Shown here: in pieces, positions 23,576-31,395 of the stretch | Numbering within the stretch: the stretch's first letter is position 1 | How the letters are laid out: each line of letters opens with the position of its first letter | DNA from: Elusimicrobiota bacterium | GTDB taxonomy: Bacteria > Elusimicrobiota > Elusimicrobia > UBA1565 | NCBI GenBank assembly: GCA_016212885.1 | Contig: JACRDO010000160.1 | Coordinates: 1-62,060 of the forward strand | DNA: 62,060 bases | Direction of reading: 5' to 3' | Made by a program: the position numbers and the translations under genes | Notes under the pieces: model-generated | Database searches by the model: none | Told to the model about the DNA's origin: nothing | The model's input: the letters and a program-made list of their open reading frames with translations, nothing else

Positions 23576-25623
23576 GGCCCGACCGCCGTCAGATCGAGGC
23601 AGGCTCTCATGCGGCCGAAAGGGTCCTTCAAGCCCTTGAAGGAGATCCAAGCGATGGCCACGGAAAAATCGGCCACAAGATGGGCGAAGGCATGGCGGAA
23701 TTCCGTCTCATGGCCGGCCAGGTCGGACCCCGGACTCGGCCCGATGACCAGCGCGGCCGACGCCCCGTTGCGCCGGACCTCGGCGGCCAGCATGAAGGGG
23801 GACCCAAAGACCTGGTTGGGGTCGTAGGGGATCTCGACCCCGGCGCGGAACGGGAACGGCCAGCGGTTCCCCGCAGCCGTCTCCTGCAGCATCCTGAAGG
23901 CCCAGCGCCCGTGCGATTCGGCCCCGGTGGGGAAGCAGATCGCCGCGGGGTTCGGCCCGTCCTGCGCTTTCGGCGCCGCGGCCAGGGCCGCCTGGACTTC
24001 CTCCGCCGATGCTTCCGCCGGGGGGGCGTCGGGCGTCAGCAGGAGGGCAAGCGCCTCCGCGAAGGCGGCGCTTTCCCCGGTCTTCTGGCGCAAATCCCGC
24101 AGGGCGCGCAGGCGATGGGCGTAGGGCCTCAGCTCGGCCATGTTCCCGCCGAGGCGCTCGCGCAGGAGGCTGATGTCCTCCGCGTTCACCTCGTAGCCGG
24201 CCTCCTTGACTGCGCGCACGATGATCTCGGCTTGGCTTTCAAGATTCGGGATCTTGAGGTCCCCGGACCAGCCGGCCGCGATGCGGAATTGGAGCGCGAC
24301 CTCGAAGCCTCCCAGGAGGCGGGGCGCATAGGCCGAGGTCATCATCACCTGCTTTCGGTTGTCCAAGAAGGCGTGCAGGATGCTGGTGAGCAGCTCCCGC
24401 GTGCTCTCGCCGGCCTCCAAGAGGTGCACGTCGTCGACCAGCAGGGCCTTGGCCTGCTGGGCGAAGGCCTGCAGGGATTGCGCCTGCTCGGTCTGCGCGG
24501 CGACCTGCGCCGCGACGGAGAGCAAGGGCCCGGAAGTGAGCCATATCTTTTCGTTCGGAAACTGCGCCGCGAACTGCTTGGCGACGGACTGCAGCAGGTG
24601 CGTCTTCCCTGTCCCGGGCCCCCCGTAGAGGAAAAGCGGGTTGTAGAGCTCGCCGGGGTTGGACGCAGCTGAAGCCGCGGCCGCGTGCGAGAAGCGGTTG
24701 AAGGTGCCCACGATGAAGTCCTCGAACGTGGCCTTCGACGCAGGCTCCATGCAGGCCCCGCAGAGCGGACGCGCGGCGATGGCCTGAAGCGCCGGGGTCA
24801 TTCCCGCCGCAGAAGGCCTGAGCGCCTGCGGGGAAGCGACGGGAGCCGCCGGCTGCGCGGCTAGGCCTGCCGCGGGAGGGCCGCCGCCGAAGAGCGACGG
24901 CAGTGGCTCCGGGGCCTTCTGGGGACCGCCGAAGAGCGAGGGCAGGGGCTCCGGGGCCTTCTGCGGCCCGCTTTCGGAGGGGCGGGGCTCCTGCCGGGCA
25001 ACCCCGGGGATGTCGAAAACCGCGCCGCGGCCAACTGCTGGACGCGCGGCAGACCCCGCATCAGGCGTCTTGGACGCATCTTCGAACAGCGATATCAAGC
25101 CGCTCCCGGTGTGGTCGCCCAGCGGCATGCCGACGGGAGGCGGAGCAGCGGCTTTTCCCTCCTCTACGGGCTGCGCCGGCGCCGCAGGCTTGGCGGGGAT
25201 GCTGAAATTGGCCAGCCCCGGCGGAGCGGCTCCATAGATCCCTTCGGCGCCGCCGAAATCAGGGTCTTGCGCCGGAGGCTGAGCGGGCGAAACCCTCATG
25301 GGAGGGATCGGGGATGGAGGCGGGGTCGGGCCGGGGGATAATGCGATGGGCGCGCCCGCAGGAGCCTCGCGGCCCGGAACCGCCGAGGGATTCATCGCGC
25401 GGAGCGCCGCCTCCACCTCCGCGGCTTTGGCCGGGTCGATGGCGTGCAGATAAAGGCTGAAATTGTACGGCGGGCTGTCCCTCTCCTTCTTCGGCCGTCC
25501 GCAGATCGCCCCGATGCGGCGGACCAAGGCCTGCACGTCGCCCATGGCCGCCTGCAGAAGCAGGAGGCGGCGCAAAGGGTCTTTGAGAGTCGGAGCCGGC
25601 CGCATGGTCCATCTGACCAGCAT
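23572..25623 (-). CDS. DnaA-like AAA+ ATPase with a proline-rich N-terminal half
   Basis: 683 aa. Residues 1-75 are a short helical domain; 75-280 is a Pro/Ala-rich linker with a tandem duplication (GGPQKAPEPLPSLFG twice). From about 300 comes an AAA+ core like DnaA domain III: FEDFIVGTFNRFSHAAA, Walker A GGPGTGKTHLLQSV, Walker B KALLVDDVHLL, and sensor 1 QVMMTSAYAPRLL. The DnaA DNA-binding domain IV is missing; instead about 130 C-terminal residues form an alpha/beta domain of unknown type. It is therefore not the replication initiator. It sits between a PilT-linked protein and a sensor kinase. An ATG at 25605 is an alternative start. Confidence 0.75.
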   Translation of the reverse strand: MLVRWTMRPAPTLKDPLRRLLLLQAAMGDVQALVRRIGAICGRPKKERDSPPYNFSLYLHAIDPAKAAEVEAALRAMNPSAVPGREAPAGAPIALSPGPTPPPSPIPPMRVSPAQPPAQDPDFGGAEGIYGAAPPGLANFSIPAKPAAPAQPVEEGKAAAPPPVGMPLGDHTGSGLISLFEDASKTPDAGSAARPAVGRGAVFDIPGVARQEPRPSESGPQKAPEPLPSLFGGPQKAPEPLPSLFGGGPPAAGLAAQPAAPVASPQALRPSAAGMTPALQAIAARPLCGACMEPASKATFEDFIVGTFNRFSHAAAASAASNPGELYNPLFLYGGPGTGKTHLLQSVAKQFAAQFPNEKIWLTSGPLLSVAAQVAAQTEQAQSLQAFAQQAKALLVDDVHLLEAGESTRELLTSILHAFLDNRKQVMMTSAYAPRLLGGFEVALQFRIAAGWSGDLKIPNLESQAEIIVRAVKEAGYEVNAEDISLLRERLGGNMAELRPYAHRLRALRDLRQKTGESAAFAEALALLLTPDAPPAEASAEEVQAALAAAPKAQDGPNPAAICFPTGAESHGRWAFRMLQETAAGNRWPFPFRAGVEIPYDPNQVFGSPFMLAAEVRRNGASAALVIGPSPGSDLAGHETEFRHAFAHLVADFSVAIAWISFKGLKDPFGRMRACLDLTAVGP

Positions 25624-25625
25624 GC

Positions 25626-26930
25626 TTATCCTGCCTTGAGAAGCATGATCTCGAACGCCAAGTCCATCGAAAAAGTGCGCTTCGCCGCCTGCTCGGGCGT
25701 CACGGCTCTCAGGAAAAAGTCCTCCTTCGAAAAAGCCTCCTCGATCTCATGAGCTTGGGCTTCAGGGATCCCCAAAGCCAGCTCGACGGCGCCGGCGGCG
25801 CCGGCAGCCTTGACAGCCTCCAGCACGGCCGCGCCCCCCTCGCCGGGCGGGACATCGCGGACGAGCGCGATCCTCACGTGCAGGGGTTTTTTCGAGACTT
25901 TGAGCGCTACGGTGCGCAGAGCCTTGGCGAAAGCGACGCAAGCCTCCAGCTGGCCGGGGGCATGCAGGAAAGCGAGGGTGCGGATCTGGTCATTCGCGAC
26001 CTTCGGATCGACTTCCGCGAACGTGCGGATGACCGCCGCGATCTCAGCGGCTTTCTCCGGAGACGGGGCCGGGACCGCGGGCTTGGCTTCTGGAGGAGGA
26101 GCGGGCTGAGGCTTTGGCGCCGGCGCAGCTGCCGGGGAAGCGATCGGCGGCGCGCTTGGAAGCGCAGTCCTCGCAGGCGCTTGCTGTTCTCCTTTCGCCG
26201 GAGAGGGCCGCGGCTCTGTGGCCGCAGTCCTCGCAGGCGCTTGCTGTTCTCCTTTCGCCGGAGAGGGCCGCGGCTCTGGGGCCGCAGTCCTCGCAGGCGC
26301 TTGCTGTTCTCCTTTCGCCGGAGAGGGCCGCGGCTCTGGGGCCGCAGTCCTCGCAGGCGCTTGCTGTTCTCCTTTCGCCGGAGAGGGCTGAGGCTTGGCC
26401 GCAGGGAGCTCGGGCTCAAACTCGAACTCCACCTCAGGAACAAACTCGGTCGGTGAAGACGGAGGCTTGGCAGCCGGAGGAGGTGCGGCCGGAGAGGGCT
26501 GAGGCTTGGCCGCAGGAGGCGACAGCCTGAACGGCTGGCCTATCACCGGCTGGGGCTTGGCCGCCTGGGGCGGCGCGCTTGGAAGAGCAGTCCTCGCAGG
26601 CGCTTGCTGTTCTCCTTTCGCCGGAGAGGGCCGCGGCTCTGTGGCCGCAGTCCTCGCAGGCGCTTGCTGTTCTCCTTTCGCCGGAGAGGGCGGCGCGGCT
26701 TGGACGGGCCGGATGGGCGGAGTCGATAGAGCCGGCTTGGGGGGAGGGGGCGCGGCCGGAACGGGGGGCAAGCCGGAAAGCGGTTCAATGATCTGCTTGA
26801 TGATGTCGGCTTCGCCCGCGGCCGAAAGCGCCGGCCCAGCCGGGTCCTTCATGGTCTGCAGGATCCCGTCCAGGTCCGAAAGGATGTCCTGGATCTCTCT
26901 ATCCTGGCCCGAGGCTTCTTCGCCGCTCAT
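25626..26930 (-). CDS. Low-complexity protein with six R1 repeat units, in the pilT operon
   Basis: 434 aa. A short N-terminal helix (residues 1-55, EIQDILSDLDGILQTMKD) and a C-terminal globular domain (about 290-434: AAEIAAVIRTFAEVDPKVANDQIRT, HVRIALVRDVPPG, FSMDLAFEIMLLKAG) are separated by about 235 residues of Pro/Ala/Lys/Gln. Six copies of SPAKGEQQAPART are embedded there, four in tandem at 26161-26400 and two at 26586-26699. The linker is probably disordered. The stop of pilT overlaps the start (ATGA), so it is translated with PilT; function unknown. Confidence 0.75.
   Translation of the reverse strand: MSGEEASGQDREIQDILSDLDGILQTMKDPAGPALSAAGEADIIKQIIEPLSGLPPVPAAPPPPKPALSTPPIRPVQAAPPSPAKGEQQAPARTAATEPRPSPAKGEQQAPARTALPSAPPQAAKPQPVIGQPFRLSPPAAKPQPSPAAPPPAAKPPSSPTEFVPEVEFEFEPELPAAKPQPSPAKGEQQAPARTAAPEPRPSPAKGEQQAPARTAAPEPRPSPAKGEQQAPARTAATEPRPSPAKGEQQAPARTALPSAPPIASPAAAPAPKPQPAPPPEAKPAVPAPSPEKAAEIAAVIRTFAEVDPKVANDQIRTLAFLHAPGQLEACVAFAKALRTVALKVSKKPLHVRIALVRDVPPGEGGAAVLEAVKAAGAAGAVELALGIPEAQAHEIEEAFSKEDFFLRAVTPEQAAKRTFSMDLAFEIMLLKAG
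26161..26400 (-). repeat. Four tandem 60-bp R1 units
   Basis: Period is exactly 60 bp and copies are nearly identical (a single T/G change between the first units). Each unit encodes 20 residues, SPAKGEQQAPARTAxxEPRP, on the minus strand. Near identity indicates recent expansion or frequent homogenisation. Confidence 0.9.
26586..26699 (-). repeat. Two tandem R1 units
   Basis: A second block in the same gene, separated by about 185 bp from the four-unit block, with the same 60-bp period and the same reading frame. Its flank GGCGCGCTTGGAAG matches the flank of the first block, so the blocks probably arose by duplication. Confidence 0.9.
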
Positions 26931-28009
26931 GGCGTGGGGAGGCCTCCGGCGCCGCGGATCTTCAGCTGGATGTCTTCGGGGTTCGTCGCGTTCTCGAGGA
27001 CTTCCTTCTCGTCGATCCTCCCCTCGGAGAGGAGGCGGAGCAGGTCCTGGTCGAAGGTGTGCATGCCGTAGTATTCGCCGGCCTCCATCGTCTTGATCAA
27101 CTCCGCCTTCTTGCCCTCGGAGATGTGCCGCCGCACGATGCTGTTCGAGATCAGGATCTCCGTGGCCGGGTAGCGGCCGTGCCCGTCCTTGGCGATGACC
27201 AGCCTCTGGGCCACCACGCCCTTGAGGACATAGGACACCTGCTGGCGGATCTGGTTGGCTTGGTGGGCCGGGAAGCTGTCGACGATCCTGTCCACGGTCT
27301 GGGCCGCGTCCATCGTATGGATGGTCGAAAGGACGAGGTGCCCGGTCTCCGCGGCCACGAGGGCCGCGTGCATCGTCTCGGTATCGCGCATCTCGCCGAT
27401 GACCACGACGTCCGGGTCCTGCCGGAGCACGTGCTTGAGCGCCGCGGCGAAGGACCGGGTGTCCCGCCCGACCTCCCGCTGGACGATGGAGCTCTGGATG
27501 TCCTGGTGGAAGAACTCCACGGGATCCTCGACCGTGACGATCCGGTACGGGAGGTTTTCGTTGAGGTAGTGGACGAAGCTGTTCATCGAGGTCGTCTTTC
27601 CGGCTCCAGTCACCCCGGCGAACAGGATGAGGCCCCGGGATTCCTGGGCCAGGCGGGCCATGGATTTGACCGGCAGGTTCAGCTCCTCGAAGCTGCGGGT
27701 CTTCAGCGGGACCACCCGCAGGCTCAGGCCGATGGTGCCGCGCTGGCGGTAGATGTTGACCCTGAATCGCGAGACCCCCGGCAGGCTGTAGGCGAAGTCC
27801 AGCTCATCGAGGGCCTCGAACTGCTTGGCCTGCTCCCGGCCCAGGATCTCGTTGGCGAGCTTCTGGATGTCCGCTGCCGCGAGCTTCTGGATGTTCCCGG
27901 CCTGGACCAGCTTGCCATGCACCCTGACCGCGGGCGGGGCGTCGGCCTTGAAATGGATGTCCGAGATCCCCCTCTCGACCATCAGCTTCAACAGGTTCGT
28001 GATGTCCAT
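26927..28009 (-). CDS. pilT: PilT-type twitching/retraction ATPase
   Basis: 360 aa from ATG 28009 (MDITNLLKLMVERGISDIHFKA). PilT powers type IV pilus retraction. N-terminal PAS-like domain (1-110), Walker A AGVTGAGKTT at 131-140, Asp box and VTVEDPVEFF, Walker B VVVIGEMRDTET, His box LVLSTIHTMDAA, and the C-terminal IRQQVSYVLKGVVAQRL and IEAGEYYGMHTFDQ-like segment (here MEAGEYYGMHTFDQDL) typical of PilT or PilU. No other pilus genes lie in the window. It lies 74 bp downstream of the last BMC-operon gene. Confidence 0.9.
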   Translation of the reverse strand: MDITNLLKLMVERGISDIHFKADAPPAVRVHGKLVQAGNIQKLAAADIQKLANEILGREQAKQFEALDELDFAYSLPGVSRFRVNIYRQRGTIGLSLRVVPLKTRSFEELNLPVKSMARLAQESRGLILFAGVTGAGKTTSMNSFVHYLNENLPYRIVTVEDPVEFFHQDIQSSIVQREVGRDTRSFAAALKHVLRQDPDVVVIGEMRDTETMHAALVAAETGHLVLSTIHTMDAAQTVDRIVDSFPAHQANQIRQQVSYVLKGVVAQRLVIAKDGHGRYPATEILISNSIVRRHISEGKKAELIKTMEAGEYYGMHTFDQDLLRLLSEGRIDEKEVLENATNPEDIQLKIRGAGGLPTP

Positions 28010-28083
28010 GGGTTTTATCTCAACCTTTCCAGCAAAATACCGCCTCCCCTCGACGCTCGGCTTGGCGGCGATGAAGGGGCTTC

Positions 28084-28416
28084 CTATGCGTCCGATCGAA
28101 CGATCTCGATGCCCTTCAGGGCCAGCCACTCCTGGGCCAGGGGGCTAACGATGGCGCCTGTAGGTATTGTAAGCACTCGCGCGCCGGGAGTCAACGCCTT
28201 TTTGATTTCATGCTCGGTGAGGAAGCGCCGCCCCTTCAGGAAGCGGGGCGGCTGGGGCGCTTGGGACGTGCGCTCGCGTACGCGCGCGATATCGGCGTCT
28301 GGGGGCGGCGCGCTTGGAAGCGCGGCCCTCGCAGGCGCAGGTCGCTCTCCGCTCGCCGGAGAGGACTCCCTCAGGCGGCGGAGGATCGCGTCGATGAGGT
28401 CGTCGCGGGTGAACAC
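28084..28416 (-). CDS. BMC-associated small protein with an EutT-N-like motif
   Basis: 110 aa. An N-terminal helix (TRDDLIDAILRRLRE) is followed by a copy of the R1 repeat (SPASGERPAPARAALPSAPP, residues about 19-38). The C-terminal 45 residues, RFLTEHEIKKAL then VLTIPTGAIVSPLAQEWLALKG, resemble the N-terminal domain of EutT cobalamin adenosyltransferase and short proteins found in BMC loci. Directly downstream of a BMC-H gene. The N-terminal helix could target it to the compartment lumen. Function inferred only from place. Confidence 0.6.
   Translation of the reverse strand: MFTRDDLIDAILRRLRESSPASGERPAPARAALPSAPPPDADIARVRERTSQAPQPPRFLKGRRFLTEHEIKKALTPGARVLTIPTGAIVSPLAQEWLALKGIEIVRSDA
28305..28368 (-). 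repeat. Coding palindromic repeat R1 in the BMC-associated gene
   Basis: Hairpin GCGCTT-GG-AAGCGC, then CCTCGCAGGCGC and the CTC-GCCG-GAG hairpin. A more diverged copy, but same frame and same hairpins. Confidence 0.75.
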
Positions 28417-28427
28417 CGTGTCCAGCT

Positions 28428-28724
28428 TCAGCGAATTTTGATGGAGATCTTGTCGAGATACCTCTCCAGCTCGTCGTGCGGCCTGGGGATGACGTGCACG
28501 GAGACGAGCTCGCCGACCTTCTGGGCCGCGGCGGCGCCGGCCTCGACCGCGGCGCGGACCGCTCCGACCTCCCCGCGGCAGAGCGTGGTGACCAGCCCCG
28601 AGCCGATGCGCTCGTAGCCGAGCATCCTCACCTTGGCCGCCTTGGCCATCGCGTCCGAGGCTTCCACCATCCCGACGAAGCCCCGCGTTTCCACCATCCC
28701 GAGCGCCTCTTTGGGTTCACTCAT
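28428..28724 (-). CDS. BMC-H shell protein
   Basis: 98 aa, one Pfam00936-type domain: [27 protein letters not shown], then [23 protein letters not shown] and [18 protein letters not shown]. Hexamers of this protein tile the flat facets of the shell; the pore loop is at about residues 38-42 (RIGSG). A second BMC-H gene lies at 35489-35788. Confidence 0.95.
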   Translation of the reverse strand: MSEPKEALGMVETRGFVGMVEASDAMAKAAKVRMLGYERIGSGLVTTLCRGEVGAVRAAVEAGAAAAQKVGELVSVHVIPRPHDELERYLDKISIKIR

Positions 28725-28738
28725 GGGTTCTCCCGGTC

Positions 28739-29029
28739 CTAGTGATCATAGTTCGAATCGTTGCGCGACTCCTGCCTGTCCGTCACCTCGAGCCCGGCGT
28801 TGCAGTGCGGGCAGCGCCGCGCGGGCGAATAGGTCCGCACGCACTCATCCTCCTCGGGCCACCACTCCTCGAAGAACATCTCGACGCGCTTCTTGCACTG
28901 GAAGCAGTAGCGGTCGAACGCCGCGCCGCAGGAGGGGCAGAAGCGGGGCGGGTCATCGCCCCGGTGGGCGAGCGCGCCGCAGGCGCCGCACTGCAGGTCC
29001 ACGCTCAGCTTGACTTTCTTCTTGTCCAT
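28739..29029 (-). CDS. Zinc-ribbon protein of the BMC operon
   Basis: 96 aa with four Cys pairs: CGAC (residues 14-17), CPSC (31-34), CFQC (42-45) and CPHC near 73. Acidic aromatic stretch [13 protein letters not shown] between them. Two zinc ribbons are likely. No catalytic domain. It lies between deoC and BMC-H with gaps of 2 and 14 bp, so it probably serves the compartment; an assembly or regulatory role is guesswork. Confidence 0.65.
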   Translation of the reverse strand: MDKKKVKLSVDLQCGACGALAHRGDDPPRFCPSCGAAFDRYCFQCKKRVEMFFEEWWPEEDECVRTYSPARRCPHCNAGLEVTDRQESRNDSNYDH

Positions 29030-29031
29030 GC

Positions 29032-30036
29032 TCAGTACCCCTTGGCCGGCCCCGTCTTGGCGTCCGTGACAATGGCGACGCTGGCGGAGGTCCCGAGGCG
29101 CGTGGCCCCGGCCTGGACCATGGCCTGGGCCGTGGCGCAGTCCCGGATGCCGCCCGAGGCCTTGACCCCCATCAGGGGCCCCACGGTCTCCCGCATGAGC
29201 TTGATGTCCTCCACCGTGGCCCCCCCGCCGCCGAACCCGGTCGAGGTCTTCACGAAATCAGCCCCGACCTCCTTGGCCATGCGGCAGGCGCGCACCTTCT
29301 CGTCCTTGGTCAGGAGCGCGGTCTCCAGGATGACCTTGAGCACCCGGCCCCGGGTGGCCTCGCGCACGGCCCGGATGTCGTCTTTGACGAAGGCGTCGTT
29401 GCCGGACTTGAGCGCGCCCACGTTGATGACCATGTCGATCTCCTCGGCGCCGTTGGCGATGGCGTCGCGCGCCTCGATGGCCTTCACGGTGGGCGTCGTG
29501 GAGCCGAGCGGGAAGCCGATGACGGTGCAGACCTTGACCAAGCTCCCCTTGAGCAGCTTCGCGCAGAGGGGCACGTAGCTCGGGTTGACGCAGACCGACG
29601 CGAAGGAGTGCTTCCGGGCCTCCTCGCAGAGCTTGACGATCTCGTCCTGCGTGGCGTTGGGCTTGAGCAGGGTGTGGTCCACCATGGAGGCCACGGCCAG
29701 GCACTGCTTCGCCGGGTCGCAGGCCGCGACGCGGTCCGCGCCCGCGCTCTTGAGGGACTGGGCCGCCTCGCTCAGGTTGCGGCAGTGGGGGCACTCGGGC
29801 CCGTGTGTGTGCCCGTCGTCGTCTTTGGGAATAGTTCCCTTGAAGGGCTTCCACTCCGAAGATTCGAACACCTTGCCAGCCGTTCCGATGGTGACACGCA
29901 CGCTCCCGAGGGGAGCCGTTGAGCTCCCGGAAGGGGTCCCGCAAGCGGATGGGGAAGCCTCCGCCTTCAGATATCCTTTCTCCGCGAGCACGCGGACCAC
30001 CGCTTCGACGACCACGCGCAGCTCAGCCTCAGTCAT
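29032..30036 (-). CDS. deoC: Deoxyribose-phosphate aldolase with BMC-targeting extension
   Basis: 334 aa; ordinary DeoC has about 220-260. DeoC cleaves 2-deoxyribose-5-phosphate to acetaldehyde and glyceraldehyde-3-phosphate. The aldolase domain starts near residue 117 ([11 protein letters not shown]) with Schiff-base Lys 263 in FVKTSTGF and Lys 292 in VKASGGIRD. The extra N-terminus begins with an amphipathic helix ([17 protein letters not shown]), the usual form of an encapsulation peptide, then a Ser/Gly linker and a possible metal-binding knot with [10 protein letters not shown] (76-85) and further Cys. It overlaps the downstream end of a BMC-P gene by 8 bp. Confidence 0.95.
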   Translation of the reverse strand: MTEAELRVVVEAVVRVLAEKGYLKAEASPSACGTPSGSSTAPLGSVRVTIGTAGKVFESSEWKPFKGTIPKDDDGHTHGPECPHCRNLSEAAQSLKSAGADRVAACDPAKQCLAVASMVDHTLLKPNATQDEIVKLCEEARKHSFASVCVNPSYVPLCAKLLKGSLVKVCTVIGFPLGSTTPTVKAIEARDAIANGAEEIDMVINVGALKSGNDAFVKDDIRAVREATRGRVLKVILETALLTKDEKVRACRMAKEVGADFVKTSTGFGGGGATVEDIKLMRETVGPLMGVKASGGIRDCATAQAMVQAGATRLGTSASVAIVTDAKTGPAKGY

Positions 30037-30325
30037 ATTTCTTCTCCGTTGCGCCCATCAAAACCTTGTCCACGATCCCGCAGACAACTGTCCGCACCGG
30101 CGCCTTGGGGTCCTTCAAGATGATGCGCGCCGAGTTGCCTTCGTCCACGACCAGCACCACGCTCCCCGGGCCCGCGCCGAAGCCTCCGTCGAGGGCCATG
30201 GTGACCTCTCCGGAGGGCTCCTCGGTCAGGGGGTCCATGGGCCGCACCAGCAGGAGCTTGCGCTTGTGCAGGGACGGATGCCGGGTGGTCCCCCAGACGC
30301 TGCCCACGACCTCCGCGATGAACAT
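30029..30325 (-). CDS. BMC-P pentameric vertex protein (EutN/CcmL family)
   Basis: 98 aa: [29 protein letters not shown], then [25 protein letters not shown] and VVCGIVDKV, the standard EutN/CcmL pattern. Pentamers cap the vertices of the shell. It overlaps deoC by 8 bp. One of three BMC-P paralogues here, as is common in metabolosomes. Confidence 0.93.
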   Translation of the reverse strand: MFIAEVVGSVWGTTRHPSLHKRKLLLVRPMDPLTEEPSGEVTMALDGGFGAGPGSVVLVVDEGNSARIILKDPKAPVRTVVCGIVDKVLMGATEKKYD

Positions 30326-30327
30326 GG

Positions 30328-30609
30328 CTATTTCTTCCGAAAATCCCTGACTTGATGCCCTTCCACGATGCCGACCACCGCGGCGTCGATGGGCGGGACG
30401 TCATCGAAGGCCACCGCGGCCTCCCGGGCCGCGACCCAGATCACGTCTTCCGAGGCCCCCGCTCCCACGACCTCCGCGGCCACGATCGGCCCGCCCTTGG
30501 GCTCTTTCGTCTCCCAGTCGAGAGGCTGGATGAGGAGCAGCCTCTTGCCGGCCAGGGTCTCGTACTGGCGGGTGCAGAAGACCCGGCCCACGACCTTCGC
30601 GTATTTCAC
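30328..30609 (-). CDS. BMC-P pentameric vertex protein (EutN/CcmL family)
   Basis: 93 aa from GTG 30609 (VKYAKVVGRVFCTRQ); codons upstream of this belong to the restriction enzyme gene, whose TGA overlaps the GTG. RLLLIQPLDWETKEPKGG, then AAEVVGAGASEDVIWVA and AAVVGIVEGHQ follow the EutN/CcmL fold. The restriction cassette ends exactly at its start codon, so its expression now depends on read-through or coupling from foreign genes. Confidence 0.88.
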   Translation of the reverse strand: MKYAKVVGRVFCTRQYETLAGKRLLLIQPLDWETKEPKGGPIVAAEVVGAGASEDVIWVAAREAAVAFDDVPPIDAAVVGIVEGHQVRDFRKK

Positions 30610-31382
30610 ATATTCTCCAAGTATTTTTTCAAAAGCAATGCTGACAACATATCTCCGGTACAAACTTTGAGTCTCTCAAACATTTTGTCGCCACTTGCAG
30701 GCAACCAAACAATCCCGTCCAAAATCGCCACACGAATTGCTTTGCCCTGGATTCCCTTTGCCAAATCCAACGCATCTTCAAAAGAATTATTCTGATTTCC
30801 GCCGGTATTCGTAATAAATTTTGCTTCCCCTATTGCAAATTGTCCTCGGCAATTTGCCACAAAATCAGGCCGCTTCTTGAGGTTTGATTCCAATTTCCTG
30901 TTGCAGAATTCTTTCAGTGTTTGATCGGATCCCTTCAAAAAGACGATTCCGCGCTTGTTTTGGAGGAATTCCTCATCCGACAAAAGTGCATATCCGAGCT
31001 TTGGAAGCCATTGTTTGAACAAAGGCCCAATCGCAGTATTAGCTTCCTTCTCTCGTTCCATCCCCTTCAGAACTTTCTTCAAGCCCATTCCCCGCAACTT
31101 GTCTGCAATACGGGCAACAGTTTTTGGGTTTTTGTCCAACGATGTCTCATCAAATCTCAAAAATCCCACATATGGATCTTTAAATGGAAATGCCTCAAAT
31201 TTCAGTAAAATTTTGATTAATTGCCTATTGTCCTTGGATTCAAAAACCTCGGCAATTCCCCTTTTTTCTTCTTCTGTCAATTTTTTCCGCGGTCGCACAG
31301 TCGGAGGATAAATATCATGCAACTTATCCAGATATTGAGGAGCGCTCGCCAACTCAATGCTTTTACGAATCCACGAGTTCAT
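30606..31382 (-). CDS. Type II restriction endonuclease (PD-(D/E)XK)
   Basis: 258 aa. RPDFVANCRGQFAIGEAKF (about residues 175-195) has the Asp and Glu-x-Lys of the PD-(D/E)XK nuclease core, and GNQNNSFEDALDL follows. AT-rich codon use, with many AAA, AAT and TTT codons, differs strongly from neighbours. It lies 13 bp after a DNA adenine methyltransferase gene, the usual pairing. Recognition site not deducible here. It overlaps the GTG of the next BMC-P gene. Confidence 0.75.
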   Translation of the reverse strand: MNSWIRKSIELASAPQYLDKLHDIYPPTVRPRKKLTEEEKRGIAEVFESKDNRQLIKILLKFEAFPFKDPYVGFLRFDETSLDKNPKTVARIADKLRGMGLKKVLKGMEREKEANTAIGPLFKQWLPKLGYALLSDEEFLQNKRGIVFLKGSDQTLKEFCNRKLESNLKKRPDFVANCRGQFAIGEAKFITNTGGNQNNSFEDALDLAKGIQGKAIRVAILDGIVWLPASGDKMFERLKVCTGDMLSALLLKKYLENM

Positions 31383-31395
31383 TCAGAAATTCTCC

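Noticed and set aside
23572..25623. Reading the AAA+ gene as dnaA, with an origin of replication nearby
   Set aside because: The DNA-binding domain IV is absent, there is no cluster of DnaA boxes near it, and dnaN, recF or gyrB are not adjacent.
26161..26400. Regular 60-bp repeats that look like a CRISPR array
   Set aside because: There are no unique spacers; the whole unit repeats, it is in frame within a protein gene, and no cas genes are present.
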